64,000 bases of DNA. Source: Tepidimonas charontis (lineage in GTDB: Bacteria > Pseudomonadota > Gammaproteobacteria > Burkholderiales > Burkholderiaceae_C). Shown here one piece after another: positions 45,212-56,634 of this stretch; the first letter of the stretch is position 1; each line of letters opens with the position of its first letter. The stretch covers positions 1 to 64,000 of the forward strand of contig NZ_VJON01000001.1 of NCBI RefSeq assembly GCF_007556685.1, written 5' to 3'. A program made the position numbers and the translations under genes. Under the pieces are notes generated by a model, which did not search any database, was not told the origin of the DNA, and saw only the letters and a program-made list of their open reading frames with translations.

Positions 45212-46753
45212 TCACCCTTGGGCGGCCACGCGCTCCACCGCGCTGTGCAGTTTGGTCAACGCCGCCAAATAGGCCTTGGCAGATGCCACGACGATGTCGG
45301 GATCGGCGCCCACCCCGTTGACCACGCGCCCGCCGTGTTGCAGCCGCACCGTCACTTCGCCCTGCGACTCGGTGGAGCCGCTGGTGATCGCATTGACCGA
45401 GTACAGCAGCAGCTCGGCGCCGCTTTGCACGTGCGATTCGATGGCCTTGATGCTGGCATCCACCGGACCGTTGCCGTCGGCCTCCCCCACCACCTCTTTG
45501 CCATCGATGGTGAAGACCACGCGCGCGTGCGGCCGCTCGCCGGTCTCCGAGCGCTGCGCCAGCGCCACCAGCCCATAGCGCTCCTTCTCCGCCGTCACGC
45601 TCTCATCGCCCACCAAGGCGATGATGTCCTCGTCGAAGATCTCGGCCTTGCGATCGGCCAGTTCCTTGAATTTGGCAAAGGCGGCGTTGAGTTCGCTTTC
45701 CGACTCCATGACGATGCCCAGCTCTTGCAGCCGCTGCTTGAAGGCGTTGCGCCCCGAGAGCTTGCCGAGCACGATTTTGTTCGCACTCCAGCCCACATCC
45801 TCGGCGCGCATGATTTCATACGTGTCGCGTGCCTTGAGCACGCCATCCTGGTGAATGCCGCTGGCGTGGGCGAAGGCGTTGGCGCCCACCACCGCCTTGT
45901 TGGGCTGTACCACGAAGCCGGTCGTCTGGCTGACCAACCGGCTGGCGGGCACGATCTGCGTCGTGTCGATGCCAACCTCCAGGCCAAAATAATCGCGCCG
46001 GGTTTTCACCGCCATCACCACTTCTTCCAGCGCGCAGTTGCCGGCGCGCTCACCCAGCCCGTTGATCGTGCATTCCACTTGACGCGCGCCGCCGATCTTG
46101 ACGCCGGCCAGCGAGTTGGCCACTGCCATGCCCAGATCGTTGTGGCAGTGCACGCTCCAGATCGCCTTGTCGCTGTTGGGAATGCGCTCGCGCAAGGTTT
46201 TGATGAAGTGGCCGTAGAGTTCGGGCACCGCGTAGCCGACCGTGTCGGGAATGTTGATCGTGGTGGCACCCTCGTCGATCACCGCCTCCAGCACCCGGCA
46301 CAGGAAGTCGATCTCACTGCGATACCCATCCTCGGGACTGAATTCGACGTCGGCGCACAGATTGCGCGCGAAGCGCACCGACAGCCGCGCCTGCTCCAGC
46401 ACCTGCTCGGGCGTCATGCGCAGCTTTTTCTCCATGTGCAGCGGGCTGGTGGCAATGAAGGTGTGGATACGCGCGCGCTGCGCGCCACGCAGCGCCTCGG
46501 CCGCCCGGCTGATGTCGCGGTCGTTGGCACGCGCCAGCGAACAGACGGTGGAGTCCTTGATGACATCGGCGATCGCCTTGACCGCCTCGAAGTCGCCGTT
46601 GGAGCTGGCGGCGAAGCCCGCCTCGATCACGTCCACCTTCAGGCGTTCGAGCTGACGTGCGATGCGCAGCTTCTCTTCTTTGGTCATCGACGCGCCGGGC
46701 GACTGCTCGCCGTCACGCAAGGTGGTGTCGAAAATGATCAATTTGTCGGTCAT
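45212..46753 (-). CDS. leuA: 2-isopropylmalate synthase
   Basis: First step of leucine synthesis, condensing acetyl-CoA with 2-oxoisovalerate. The 513-residue protein has the catalytic barrel start '[20 protein letters not shown]', '[18 protein letters not shown]', '[19 protein letters not shown]', '[16 protein letters not shown]', and a C-terminal allosteric LeuA dimer domain ('[17 protein letters not shown]') that binds leucine. GGAG lies 8 nt before the ATG. It is preceded by a leucine-rich leader peptide and terminator, so expression is set by attenuation as well as by feedback inhibition. Confidence 0.97.
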   Translation of the reverse strand: MTDKLIIFDTTLRDGEQSPGASMTKEEKLRIARQLERLKVDVIEAGFAASSNGDFEAVKAIADVIKDSTVCSLARANDRDISRAAEALRGAQRARIHTFIATSPLHMEKKLRMTPEQVLEQARLSVRFARNLCADVEFSPEDGYRSEIDFLCRVLEAVIDEGATTINIPDTVGYAVPELYGHFIKTLRERIPNSDKAIWSVHCHNDLGMAVANSLAGVKIGGARQVECTINGLGERAGNCALEEVVMAVKTRRDYFGLEVGIDTTQIVPASRLVSQTTGFVVQPNKAVVGANAFAHASGIHQDGVLKARDTYEIMRAEDVGWSANKIVLGKLSGRNAFKQRLQELGIVMESESELNAAFAKFKELADRKAEIFDEDIIALVGDESVTAEKERYGLVALAQRSETGERPHARVVFTIDGKEVVGEADGNGPVDASIKAIESHVQSGAELLLYSVNAITSGSTESQGEVTVRLQHGGRVVNGVGADPDIVVASAKAYLAALTKLHSAVERVAAQG

Positions 46754-46800
46754 GGCTGTGCTCCACGGAGGCGCCCGGTACCGGTCGTCGCAGCGCGCCC

Positions 46801-46840
46801 TAAAAGCAACGGCCCGCAGCGATCAGGCGGCGGGCCGTTG
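46801..46840 (-). terminator. Attenuator terminator of leuA leader
   Basis: On the minus strand, an 11 bp perfect stem (46830-46840 with 46807-46817; arms CAACGGCCCGC) with a 12 nt loop is followed by TTTTA. It lies 20 nt after the leader-peptide stop codon and 47 nt before leuA, the expected place for a transcription attenuator. Confidence 0.9.
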
Positions 46841-46860
46841 GGGTGAGTGAACGAGACGCG

Positions 46861-46920
46861 CTAGACCACCACCAGCCCGCAGGCGGGTAGCAGCGCTAGC
46901 AAGGCGATCTGGCACGTCAT
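46861..46920 (-). CDS. leuL: leu leader peptide
   Basis: A 19-codon frame, MTCQIALLALLPACGLVVV, with five Leu (two of them the rare CTA), one Ile and three consecutive Val codons before the TAG. It precedes an intrinsic terminator and leuA, so ribosome stalling at scarce Leu (and perhaps Val) would favour antitermination. No ribosome-binding site is present; a -10-like TACATT ends 6 nt before the ATG, so the peptide is probably translated from a leaderless mRNA. It was found by reading the sequence, being too small for routine gene calling. Confidence 0.85.
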   Translation of the reverse strand: MTCQIALLALLPACGLVVV

Positions 46921-46926
46921 GGGTGC

Positions 46927-46932
46927 AATGTA
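46927..46932 (-). promoter_or_regulatory. -10-like element (TACATT) of the leuL-leuA transcript
   Basis: TACATT, then 6 nt, then the leuL ATG. Immediately upstream an 8 bp inverted repeat with a GATA loop (46946-46953 / 46958-46965) may be a regulator site or the end of the pssA transcript; it has no T-run. Confidence 0.5.
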
Positions 46933-47015
46933 GCACATTCGCAGCGCCGGCGCGATAGCGCCGGCCAATCACGCCCGTACAAAACCATCTATTGCCACCG
47001 GCAGCACAGCGGCCA

Positions 47016-47819
47016 TCAATCGTGCAAGCCGCGCTCGTCGGGCTCATCGGTCGAGGTGCTCACCACGCTCACCGGCCGCCCCTTGGCTTTGCGCACGCCG
47101 TACACCACGTAGCCGGACAAACCGTAGAGCACGAACAGGGCGAACAGCACCACCGGCGGGTGAATATTGATGACCGCGATGCCCAAGGCGATCGCCACCA
47201 GCGTGGCAAATGGCACGCTGCGCCGCAGGCTCAGATCCTTGAAGCTGTAGAACGGCACGTTGGTCACCATCGTCAGGCCGGCGTACAGCGTCAGGCCGAA
47301 CAACAGCCACTGCAACCCGTCGCCGTCGTGGCCAGCGTCGGTAGCCAGCCAGATGAACCCCGCCACCAGCGCCGCCGCCGCCGGTGACGGCAAGCCTTGG
47401 AAATAGCGTTTGTCCACCACGTGCGTGTTGACATTGAAGCGGGCCAGGCGAAGCGCCGCACACGCGCAATAAACGAACGCCGCGATCCAGCCCCAGCGCC
47501 CCAAATCGCGCAAGGCCCATTCGTAGGCCACCAGTGCCGGTGCCGCGCCGAAGGACACCATGTCCGACAGCGAATCCATCTGCTCGCCAAACGCGCTCTG
47601 GGTGTGCGTCAGGCGCGCGATGCGGCCATCCAGACTGTCGAGCACCATGGCCACGAAGATCCCCGTGGTGGCCAAATCGTAGCGACCGTTCATCGCCATG
47701 ACGATGGCGTAAAAACCGCCGAACAGCGCCGCCAGTGTCACCAGATTGGGCAACACATAAATGCCCTTGGCGCGACGGCGCGGCTCCAGCGCGTCGCCTG
47801 TATCGAAACCGTCGTTCAT
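47016..47819 (-). CDS. pssA: CDP-diacylglycerol-serine O-phosphatidyltransferase
   Basis: Integral membrane enzyme making phosphatidylserine, the precursor of phosphatidylethanolamine. The 267-residue protein has about seven helices and the CDP-alcohol phosphotransferase motif D-x2-D-G-x2-A-R-x8-G-x3-D-x3-D in 'DSLDGRIARLTHTQSAFGEQ' followed by 'MDSLSD'. It starts 'MNDGFDTGDALEPRRRAKGI'. The phosphatidylserine decarboxylase gene (psd), often between ilvC and pssA in related bacteria, is not here; the 195 bp gap to ilvC is empty apart from inverted repeats. Confidence 0.95.
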   Translation of the reverse strand: MNDGFDTGDALEPRRRAKGIYVLPNLVTLAALFGGFYAIVMAMNGRYDLATTGIFVAMVLDSLDGRIARLTHTQSAFGEQMDSLSDMVSFGAAPALVAYEWALRDLGRWGWIAAFVYCACAALRLARFNVNTHVVDKRYFQGLPSPAAAALVAGFIWLATDAGHDGDGLQWLLFGLTLYAGLTMVTNVPFYSFKDLSLRRSVPFATLVAIALGIAVINIHPPVVLFALFVLYGLSGYVVYGVRKAKGRPVSVVSTSTDEPDERGLHD

Positions 47820-47984
47820 GCCCTCTCAACCCGACTGTGACCGCGCCCGCCCAACGGGCCGCGGGGCGCATAGTGTACGCCCACACCGACGCGGGCCGGC
47901 GGCGCCGGGTCGGCGCACGCGCGGCCGGCGCACCCGCCGGGGAGGCAGCCGCATGGCCGCAGGCGGCACGTTCCGAGCAGCGGC

Positions 47985-48006
47985 GGCGCGCCGGCTGCGG
48001 CGCGCC
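47985..48006. repeat. Pair of GGCGCGCC palindromes after ilvC
   Basis: Two copies of the 8 bp palindrome GGCGCGCC (47985-47992 and 47999-48006) separated by 6 nt, 8 bp beyond the ilvC stop. They can form an 8 bp stem-loop, but with no T-run it is not a standard intrinsic terminator. It may slow polymerase or protect the ilvC 3' end. Confidence 0.5.
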
Positions 48007-48014
48007 GCACCGCC

Positions 48015-49067
<1,053 letters not shown>

Positions 49068-49559
49068 TCACACGCGCAGGATGCGTTCACCACGCCCAAT
49101 GCCGCAGGCGCCGGTGCGCACGGTCTCCAGAATCGCGCTGCGGTCGATGGCCTGCAAAAAGGCATCGTTCTTGGCTTGGTCGCCGGTGAGCTCGATGGTG
49201 TAGCTCTTGTCGGTGACGTCGATGATGCGGCCGCGGAAGATATCGGCCATGCGCTTCATCTCTTCGCGCTCCTTGCCGACGGCGCGCACCTTCACCAGCA
49301 TCAGCTCGCGTTCGGTGTAGGCGCCCTCGGTCAGGTCCACCACCTTGACCACTTCGATCAGGCGGTTGAGGTGCTTGGTGATTTGCTCGATGACGTCATC
49401 CGACCCGGTGGTCTGGATCGTCATACGCGACAGCGACGGATCCTCGGTCGGGGCCACGGTGAGCGACTCGATGTTGTAGCCCCGCGCGGAAAACAACCCC
49501 ACCACGCGCGACAGCGCCCCGGCTTCGTTTTCCAGCAAAACGGCAATGATGTGTTTCAT
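49068..49559 (-). CDS. ilvH: Acetolactate synthase small (regulatory) subunit
   Basis: Regulatory subunit that confers valine inhibition on acetolactate synthase. The 163-residue protein starts with an ACT domain ('MKHIIAVLLENEAGALSRVV', 'GLFSARGYNIESLTVAPTED') and has the conserved C-terminal half ('YTIELTGDQAKNDAFLQAID'). AGAGGA lies 10 nt before the ATG. It is between ilvB and ilvC. Confidence 0.97.
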   Translation of the reverse strand: MKHIIAVLLENEAGALSRVVGLFSARGYNIESLTVAPTEDPSLSRMTIQTTGSDDVIEQITKHLNRLIEVVKVVDLTEGAYTERELMLVKVRAVGKEREEMKRMADIFRGRIIDVTDKSYTIELTGDQAKNDAFLQAIDRSAILETVRTGACGIGRGERILRV

Positions 49560-49669
49560 GGGATGCGATTCCTCTTTTCGCTGGCGCCCACACCGGGCGC
49601 CCGATCCGCCCTCCCCCGCCACCGGTAAGCGGCGGGCTTGGCGGGCGATAGATTCCTCTTCAACGGGAT

Positions 49670-49688
49670 GGGGCGGCGCCGCCGCCCC
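49670..49688. repeat. 8 bp G/C hairpin between ilvB and ilvH
   Basis: A perfect inverted repeat (GGGGCGGC, 3 nt loop GCC, GCCGCCCC) just beyond the ilvB stop in the 144 bp ilvB-ilvH gap. No T-run follows on the minus strand, so read-through to ilvH is likely; it may act as an mRNA processing or stability element. Confidence 0.55.
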
Positions 49689-49703
49689 GGGGCAAAGAGA
49701 CGC

Positions 49704-51479
49704 TTACAGGTCCTCGCTGCCGAGCAGCATCTCGGTGATGCCTTTGCCGGCCTGCACCATCGGCCAGACGTTTTCGGTCGGGTCGGTGCGAAAGTCGATG
49801 AACACCGTACGGTCCTTCAGACGCCGGGCCTCGCGCAGCGCCGGCTCGACGTCTTGCGGACGTTCCACCAGCAGGCCCACGTGTCCGTAGGCCTCGGCCA
49901 ACTTGACGAAGTTGGGCAGCGCGTCCATGTACGAGTGGCTGTAGCGGCCCGAATACTCGATTTCCTGCCACTGCCGCACCATGCCCAGGTAGCGGTTGTT
50001 CAGCGACAGGATCTTGATCGGCGTGTTGTACTGCAAGCAGGTGGACAGCTCCTGGATGCACATCTGCACCGAGCCTTCACCGGTGATGCAAAACACCTCC
50101 GCCTGCGGCCGCGCGAGCTTGATGCCCATCGCATACGGAATGCCCACACCCATCGTGCCCAAGCCGCCGGAGTTGATCCAGCGCCGCGGCCGATCGAATT
50201 TGTAAAACTGCGCCGCCCACATCTGGTGCTGGCCGACGTCCGACGTGATGTAGACGTCGTCGTTGCGCGTCATCTGCCACAGCGTCTCGACCACCATCTG
50301 CGGCTTGATGACCTCGGTGTTGTCGCGGTCGTACTTCAGGCAGTCGCGCGCGCGCCAGCCCTCGATGCGCTGCCACCATGCCGCCAGGGCCTCGCGGTCG
50401 GGGCGTTGGTCGCTGTCGCGAATCATCGCGATCAGCTCGGTGAGCACATCTTTGACGTCACCGACGATCGGCACATCGACCTTGACCCGCTTGGAGATGC
50501 TCGACGGGTCGATGTCGATGTGGATGATCTTGCGCTCGTTTTGGGCAAAGTGCTTGGGGTTGCCGATGACGCGGTCATCGAAGCGCGCCCCCACTGCCAG
50601 CAGCACGTCGCAGTGCTGCATGGCGTTGTTGGCCTCGTATGTGCCGTGCATGCCCAGCATGCCCAGGAAGCGCCGGTCGGTGGCCGGAAACGCCCCCAGC
50701 CCCATCAGCGTGTTGGTCACCGGGTAGTCGAGCAAATCGACCAACTGGCGCAGCTCGGCCACGGCGTCGCCCAAAATGACGCCGCCGCCGGTGTAGATAT
50801 AAGGGCGCTTGGCGCTGAGCAGCAGCTGCAACGCTTTGCGAATCTGCCCGCCGTGCCCCTTGCGCACCGGGTTGTACGAGCGCATGGTCACGCTCTGCGG
50901 GTAGCCCGTGAAGCGCGTTTTCTTGAACGACACATCCTTCGGGATGTCGACCACCACCGGCCCCGGACGCCCTGTGCGCGCGATGTGAAACGCTTTTTTG
51001 ATCGTCAGCGCCAAATCGCGCACGTCCTTGACCAAAAAATTGTGCTTGACGATCGGGCGCGTGATGCCGACGGTGTCGCACTCCTGGAACGCGTCCTGCC
51101 CGATGGCGGGCGTTGGCACCTGCCCGGTGATGATCACCATCGGGATGGAGTCCATGTAGGCGGTGGCGATGCCGGTGATGGCGTTCGTCACCCCGGGGCC
51201 GCTGGTGACCAGCGCCACCCCCACCTCGCCCGTGGCGCGCGCGTAGCCGTCGGCGGCGTGCACGGCAGCCTGCTCGTGGCGCACCAAGACGTGCTGGATG
51301 GTGTCTTGCTTGTACAGCGCGTCGTAGATATAGAGGACCGCGCCACCGGGGTAGCCCCAGACATACTGCACGCCCTCGGCTTGCAGGCAGCGCACGAGAA
51401 TCTCGGCGCCCATCAGTTCGACACCCGCTTGCCCCGCCGCGGCGGACGCGGACGCCAGTTCGGCCTTGTTGATTTCCAT
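49704..51479 (-). CDS. ilvB: Acetolactate synthase large subunit, biosynthetic
   Basis: ThDP/FAD enzyme for the first common step of Val/Ile/Leu synthesis. The 591-residue protein has the N-terminal ThDP region '[19 protein letters not shown]' with its catalytic Glu later in '[20 protein letters not shown]', '[20 protein letters not shown]', '[11 protein letters not shown]' and the ThDP/Mg motif '[20 protein letters not shown]...ILSLNN'. The start '[12 protein letters not shown]' follows an AAAGG; an upstream in-frame extension to 51632 is unconserved. The promoter lies in the 267 bp before the divergent RDD gene, where 'GATAAT' (about 51636-51641) is a possible -10. No leader-peptide attenuator was recognised there. 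Confidence 0.97.
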   Translation of the reverse strand: MEINKAELASASAAAGQAGVELMGAEILVRCLQAEGVQYVWGYPGGAVLYIYDALYKQDTIQHVLVRHEQAAVHAADGYARATGEVGVALVTSGPGVTNAITGIATAYMDSIPMVIITGQVPTPAIGQDAFQECDTVGITRPIVKHNFLVKDVRDLALTIKKAFHIARTGRPGPVVVDIPKDVSFKKTRFTGYPQSVTMRSYNPVRKGHGGQIRKALQLLLSAKRPYIYTGGGVILGDAVAELRQLVDLLDYPVTNTLMGLGAFPATDRRFLGMLGMHGTYEANNAMQHCDVLLAVGARFDDRVIGNPKHFAQNERKIIHIDIDPSSISKRVKVDVPIVGDVKDVLTELIAMIRDSDQRPDREALAAWWQRIEGWRARDCLKYDRDNTEVIKPQMVVETLWQMTRNDDVYITSDVGQHQMWAAQFYKFDRPRRWINSGGLGTMGVGIPYAMGIKLARPQAEVFCITGEGSVQMCIQELSTCLQYNTPIKILSLNNRYLGMVRQWQEIEYSGRYSHSYMDALPNFVKLAEAYGHVGLLVERPQDVEPALREARRLKDRTVFIDFRTDPTENVWPMVQAGKGITEMLLGSEDL

Positions 51480-51746
51480 GGTCGGTAACCTTTCAGTATT
51501 TCTCTGACGAAAAACCTCCGGTGCCCCTTCGATCGCGCCCTCGTGAGGCGGCGTCGGGACTTGAGGCCAAGGCCATGGCGGTCGATCCGCGACCTTGACC
51601 CGTTTCGGACTGGCAATGGTGAATACCAGCATAGATTATCGCACTGCAGCACGAGGAGTGCGCGTTCATTCGTCGGATTTTTTGCGCGCCGCCCCCGCTG
51701 GGCGCCGCGTTGGCGCTGCACGCAAGCGTGCGACAATGTGCGGCGG

Positions 51747-52304
51747 ATGTCCACTGTCACCACGTCTTCCGATGCGTCTTCTGACGCCGCAGCAGCGTTG
51801 CGCACGCCCTCCCTGCCGCGCCGCATGGCCTGCTGGCTCTACGAGGGCATGCTGCTATTCGGCGTCGTCTTCATCGCCGGCTATTTGTTTTCGGCGCTGA
51901 CCCAGACCCGCCACGCGCTGGACAACCGGCATGCCCAACAGGCGTTTTTGTTCGTGGTACTGGGCATTTACTTCACCTGGTTCTGGCACAAGGGCCAGAC
52001 CCTGGCCATGAAAACCTGGCACATTCGGGTGGTGGATCGGCTGGGGCGCCCGCTGACGCAAGCGCGCGCCTTCTGGCGTTATCTGCTGGCGTGGGTGTGG
52101 TTTTTGCCGCCGCTGGCCCTGCGCACCGCCTTCGATCTGCCCGCGCTGGAAGTGGTGGTTCTGTGGGGCGGCTGGGTGGTCGTGTGGGCGCTGCTGGCGC
52201 GCTTTCACCCACAGCGGCAGTTCTGGCACGACGTCTGGGCCGGCACACGCCTCATCGACACCCGACCAGCCGGCAACGCGCCGCCGGGCGCGGTATCGTC
52301 GTGA
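51747..52304 (+). CDS. RDD family membrane protein
   Basis: A 185-residue inner-membrane protein with the RDD domain: 'PSLPRRMACWLYEGMLLFGV' (the Arg of RDD), a second helix 'AFLFVVLGIYFTWFW', then 'GQTLAMKTWHIRVVDRLGRP' and two more hydrophobic stretches, ending with 'RQFWHDVWAGTRLID'. Function is unknown; some RDD proteins have been linked to ion transport. It is divergent from ilvB. A GACAAT lies 9 nt before the ATG. Confidence 0.88.
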   Translation: MSTVTTSSDASSDAAAALRTPSLPRRMACWLYEGMLLFGVVFIAGYLFSALTQTRHALDNRHAQQAFLFVVLGIYFTWFWHKGQTLAMKTWHIRVVDRLGRPLTQARAFWRYLLAWVWFLPPLALRTAFDLPALEVVVLWGGWVVVWALLARFHPQRQFWHDVWAGTRLIDTRPAGNAPPGAVSS

Positions 52305-52347
52305 CGGTGCGCGCCCGCCGACTCCCGTGTACTCTCCCCTTCCCCGC

Positions 52348-52950
52348 ATGACGAAGCCGAACCATCGCGCACCCTCCTTCTCGTTGTGTGTCTTTTGTGG
52401 CTCACGCTCAGGCGCCGATCCGCACCACCTGGCGATGGCCGAGCGCGTCGGCGCTTGGATCGGCCGCCATGGCGGGCGCCTGGTCTACGGCGGCGGCCAG
52501 TACGGCCTGATGGGGCGCGTGGCCGACGCCACGCTGGCGGCAGGCGGCACGGTGGTGGGCATCATCCCACAGACGCTGGTGGAGCGCGAGTGCGCCAAGC
52601 GCGATTGCACCGAGCTGCACATCGTGCAGACCATGCACCAGCGCAAACAGATGATGGCCGAGCGCGCCGACGCCTTCGTGGTGCTGCCCGGGGGCATCGG
52701 CACCCTGGAGGAAGCGTTCGAGGTCTGGAGCTGGCGCCAGCTCGGCGTCCACGACAAGCCCATCGGCTGGCTCAATGTCGATGGTTACTACGACGCCCTC
52801 TTGACGTTTTTGGCGCAGACGGTGCGCGCTGGCTTCGTCGGCGCCGCGCCAATGAATCTGATCACGGTGGGCGACAACCCCGAGACCCTGCTGCCACAGT
52901 TGGTGCAAGCCGCAGGCGTTCAGGCGCCGGCCGACTGGCGCGGTATCTGA
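52348..52950 (+). CDS. LOG family protein (cytokinin riboside phosphoribohydrolase-like)
   Basis: A 200-residue Rossmann-like protein of the LOG family, which hydrolyse nucleoside monophosphates (cytokinin riboside or AMP). It has 'LCVFCGSRSGADPHHLAMA', 'GGGQYGLMGRVADATLAAGG', 'MHQRKQMMAERADAFVVLPG' and the signature PGGxGTxxE in 'VLPGGIGTLEEAFEVWSWRQ'. The start at 52348 is the second in-frame ATG; the first adds seven unconserved residues. It is 43 bp after the RDD gene and convergent with glnB. Confidence 0.92.
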   Translation: MTKPNHRAPSFSLCVFCGSRSGADPHHLAMAERVGAWIGRHGGRLVYGGGQYGLMGRVADATLAAGGTVVGIIPQTLVERECAKRDCTELHIVQTMHQRKQMMAERADAFVVLPGGIGTLEEAFEVWSWRQLGVHDKPIGWLNVDGYYDALLTFLAQTVRAGFVGAAPMNLITVGDNPETLLPQLVQAAGVQAPADWRGI

Positions 52951-53076
52951 CGACCGCGTCACACGGCACTGCCGCGCCCACGCGCGCCCGCCAACCGTGC
53001 GACCGATGCGCCTGCTGCGGCTGCTGGGCACCGCAATTGCCCGGCGGCGCTGCGCCGGCCGCCGACGCGGCGGGGC

Positions 53077-53723
<647 letters not shown>

Positions 53724-55421
53724 TCAGCCACGCCAGCGGTTGGTGACCGGGTAGCGCCAGTCCTTGCCGAAGCTGCGGTGCGTGACACGGATACCCACTG
53801 GGGCCTGACGGCGCTTGTACTCGTTGATGCGGATCAGCCGCACCACCTGCTCGACCGCCGCGGCAGGAAAACCCTCGGCGACGATCTCGGCCGGGCTGCG
53901 GTCTTCTTCCACGTAGCGCTCGATGATCGCATCGAGCACGTCGTAGGGCGGCAAGGTATCCTGGTCCTTCTGGCCAGGACGCAGCTCGGCGCTGGGCGGA
54001 CGCTCGATGATGCGCTGCGGAATGGGGTTGGCGCCGTGGCCAAACGGGTCGTGGGCATTGCGCCAGCGCGCCAGCCGCCACACCCAGGTCTTGGTCACGT
54101 CTTTGATCACCGCAAAGCCTCCGGCCATGTCGCCGTAGAGGGTGCAGTAACCGGTGGCCAGCTCGCTTTTGTTGCCAGTGGTCAGCACGATGTCGCCGAA
54201 CTTGTTCGACAGCGCCATCAGCAAGGTGCCGCGGATGCGTGCCTGCAGGTTTTCTTCGGTGGTGTCCGGCCCGCGCCCGGCGAACAGGGGTTGCAGGTCC
54301 GCCTGGTAATGTTCGAAGATCGATCCGATCGGGATCTCGTCGTAGCGCACGCCCAGACGAGCCGCCATTTCGCGCGCGTCCAGCCAGGAAATGTCGGCGG
54401 TGTAGGGCGACGGCATCATCACCGCGCGCACCCGCTGTGGCCCCAGCGCATCGACGGCGATGGCCAGTACCAGCGCCGAATCGACACCGCCCGACAGCCC
54501 GATGACGGCGCCCGGAAAACCGTTTTTTTCGACGTAATCGCGCGTGCCCAGCACCAGCGCGTGCCACAGGTCGGCCTCGGTGCTGGGTTGCGCGGCCACG
54601 GGTCCGCGCACCCCCCCGTGTCCTGCGCCGTCCTCCAGCTCGACGACCAGCAGATCCTCGGCAAAACTGGGGGCGCGCGCCGCCAGCGCACCGTGCGCAT
54701 CCAGCGCGAAGCTGCGGCCCTCGAAGACGATCTCGTCCTGTCCGCCCACCAGATGGGCGTACACCAGTGGCAGCCCGGTCTCCCGCACGCGCTCGCGCAT
54801 GGCGCGCTCGCGCTCATCGCCTTTACCGATGTGGAATGGCGAGGCGTTGATGACGCACAAAACGTCTGCACCGGCCGTGGCCGTCTCGGCCACCGGCCGC
54901 GCATACCAAGCGTCCTCACAGATCAGCAGCCCGATGCGCCAGCGGTGGGCGCCCTCGACCACCTCGAACACACAGGGGCGCTCGCCCGGCACGAAGTACC
55001 GGCGCTCATCGAACACCTGGTAGTTGGGCAGCTCCCGTTTCGCGTAGCGGTGGGTGATGCGCCCCTCACACAAAACGCTGGCGGCGTTGACGCACGGCGT
55101 GCGTCCGACGCTGCGACCCATGCCAGCACCGGATGCCGCGCCTGGGGGCGCCTGCAGCGGCTGTCCCACCACGATGTGCAGGCCCTTCAGCCCCGCGGTC
55201 TGCAGCGCCACCGTTTGCACGGCATCATCGCAGGCAGCGACGAACGCGGGCCGCAACAACAAATCTTCGGCTGCATAGCCGCAAATGGCCAGCTCGGGGG
55301 TGAGCAACACGCGCACCCCCTGGGCGTGCGCGGCTTGCGCCGCCTCGACGATGCGGCGGGCGTTGCCAGCCAGGTCACCCACCACGAAATTGCACTGTGC
55401 CACCCCGATCTTGATCGCCAT
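53724..55421 (-). CDS. nadE: NAD+ synthase, glutamine-dependent
   Basis: Last step of NAD synthesis, amidating deaminated NAD with ammonia from glutamine. The 565-residue protein has an N-terminal nitrilase-like amidase domain with the Glu-Lys-Cys triad ('TPELAICGY', 'YAKRELPNY', 'LLICEDAW') and a C-terminal synthetase with 'GLSGGVDSALVLAIAVDALG', 'NLQARIRGTLLMALSNKFG', 'TTGNKSELATGYCTLYGDMA'. The start '[16 protein letters not shown]' matches family N-termini. Its ATG overlaps the ATG of the divergent GNAT-like gene inside CCATGG. A GGAGGA 15 nt upstream and CATAAT about 30 nt upstream lie inside that gene. Confidence 0.97.
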   Translation of the reverse strand: MAIKIGVAQCNFVVGDLAGNARRIVEAAQAAHAQGVRVLLTPELAICGYAAEDLLLRPAFVAACDDAVQTVALQTAGLKGLHIVVGQPLQAPPGAASGAGMGRSVGRTPCVNAASVLCEGRITHRYAKRELPNYQVFDERRYFVPGERPCVFEVVEGAHRWRIGLLICEDAWYARPVAETATAGADVLCVINASPFHIGKGDERERAMRERVRETGLPLVYAHLVGGQDEIVFEGRSFALDAHGALAARAPSFAEDLLVVELEDGAGHGGVRGPVAAQPSTEADLWHALVLGTRDYVEKNGFPGAVIGLSGGVDSALVLAIAVDALGPQRVRAVMMPSPYTADISWLDAREMAARLGVRYDEIPIGSIFEHYQADLQPLFAGRGPDTTEENLQARIRGTLLMALSNKFGDIVLTTGNKSELATGYCTLYGDMAGGFAVIKDVTKTWVWRLARWRNAHDPFGHGANPIPQRIIERPPSAELRPGQKDQDTLPPYDVLDAIIERYVEEDRSPAEIVAEGFPAAAVEQVVRLIRINEYKRRQAPVGIRVTHRSFGKDWRYPVTNRWRG

Positions 55422-56634
55422 GGATGCCCCGACGTCCTCCGAAAGCACCGATTATGTCACCCAGGTCGTGCACGACCCGCGTGAAATCGCGGCCGATGAA
55501 TGGGATGCGCTGCTGCGCGCGCAGCCCGACGGCGCAGCCTGCGGCCCGTTCATGCGGCACGCCTATCTGGCGGCGCTGCACACCAGTGGCTGCACCAACG
55601 CGGCCACGGGCTGGACGCCGCACTGGGTGACGCTGCGCCAACGCTTCAGCGGCCGCTTGGCGGCGGCCGCGCCGCTGTACGTCAAGCGGCACTCGTACGG
55701 CGAATACGTGTTCGACTGGGCCTGGGCTGCCGCCCACCAGCGGCATGGCCTGCGCTACTACCCCAAGGGGGTGGTGGCGGTGCCGTTCACCCCAGTGGCC
55801 GGTCCGCGCCTGCTGGCCGACGGTGCCGCCGCCCGCGCCGCCCTGGTGCGCGCCTTACTCGATCAGGCCCGCGCCCTTGGGCTGTCATCGCTGCACGTGC
55901 TGCTGGATACCCCGGCCGATGAGGCGGCAGCGCAGGCCGCCGGACTGCTGGCGCGTGAAACGGTGCAATTCCATTGGCACAACCGGCACCCGGTGCACGG
56001 CGCGGCGTTTGCCGACTGGGACGATTTTCTGGCCAGCTTGAGCCAAGACAAACGCAAAAAGATCCGCCAGGAGCGCCGCAAAGTCGCCGACGCCGGCGTG
56101 ACGTTCGAGGTACGGCGCGGCGCGCACATCAACGCCGAGGACTGGGACTTTTTCGTGCGCTGCTACGCGCAAACCTACTGGGAGCACGGCAACCCGCCCT
56201 ACCTCAACCGCGCGTTTTTCCATGCGGTCGGCGCCGCCCTGCCCGAGCATTGGCTGCTGTTCATCGCCCGCATGGGTGAGCGGCGCATCGCCGCCAGCCT
56301 GGTGGCCCTCAGCGACGATGGGCCATCACCCAGCGCGGCCTATGGCCGCTACTGGGGTGCCTTGGCTCGCGTGGACTGCCTGCACTTCGAGGCCTGCTAC
56401 TACCAGCCCCTGGCCTGGTGCATTGCGCATGGGGTGGGCCGCTTCGAGGGCGGCGCCCAAGGCGAGCACAAAGTCGCGCGGGGACTGCTGCCGGTGTCGG
56501 TTCACAGTCGCCACTGGCTGGCCCACCCCGCGTTTGCCGACGCCATCGCCTACTATCTCGACCGGGAGCGCGCAGCGACGGACGAATATCGCCAGGCGCT
56601 GCGCGCGCATGCGCCGTTTCGTCAGGCGCCTTGA
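55420..56634 (+). CDS. GNAT-like protein (DUF482/FemAB-related)
   Basis: A 404-residue cytosolic protein of the DUF482 (PF04339) family, with an acyltransferase-like fold related to FemAB proteins; the substrate is unknown. Recognisable segments are '[19 protein letters not shown]', '[20 protein letters not shown]', '[20 protein letters not shown]', '[20 protein letters not shown]', '[20 protein letters not shown]' and '[20 protein letters not shown]'. The ATG at 55420 shares two bases with the nadE ATG on the other strand; a downstream GTG ('[13 protein letters not shown]') is a possible alternative start. The 3' end overlaps ppa by 13 bp. Confidence 0.88.
   Translation: MDAPTSSESTDYVTQVVHDPREIAADEWDALLRAQPDGAACGPFMRHAYLAALHTSGCTNAATGWTPHWVTLRQRFSGRLAAAAPLYVKRHSYGEYVFDWAWAAAHQRHGLRYYPKGVVAVPFTPVAGPRLLADGAAARAALVRALLDQARALGLSSLHVLLDTPADEAAAQAAGLLARETVQFHWHNRHPVHGAAFADWDDFLASLSQDKRKKIRQERRKVADAGVTFEVRRGAHINAEDWDFFVRCYAQTYWEHGNPPYLNRAFFHAVGAALPEHWLLFIARMGERRIAASLVALSDDGPSPSAAYGRYWGALARVDCLHFEACYYQPLAWCIAHGVGRFEGGAQGEHKVARGLLPVSVHSRHWLAHPAFADAIAYYLDRERAATDEYRQALRAHAPFRQAP

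Noticed and set aside
51480-51746. Possible leader peptide and attenuator for ilvB
   Set aside because: An in-frame upstream extension exists, but it is not rich in Ile/Val/Leu and no stem followed by a T-run is present before ilvB.
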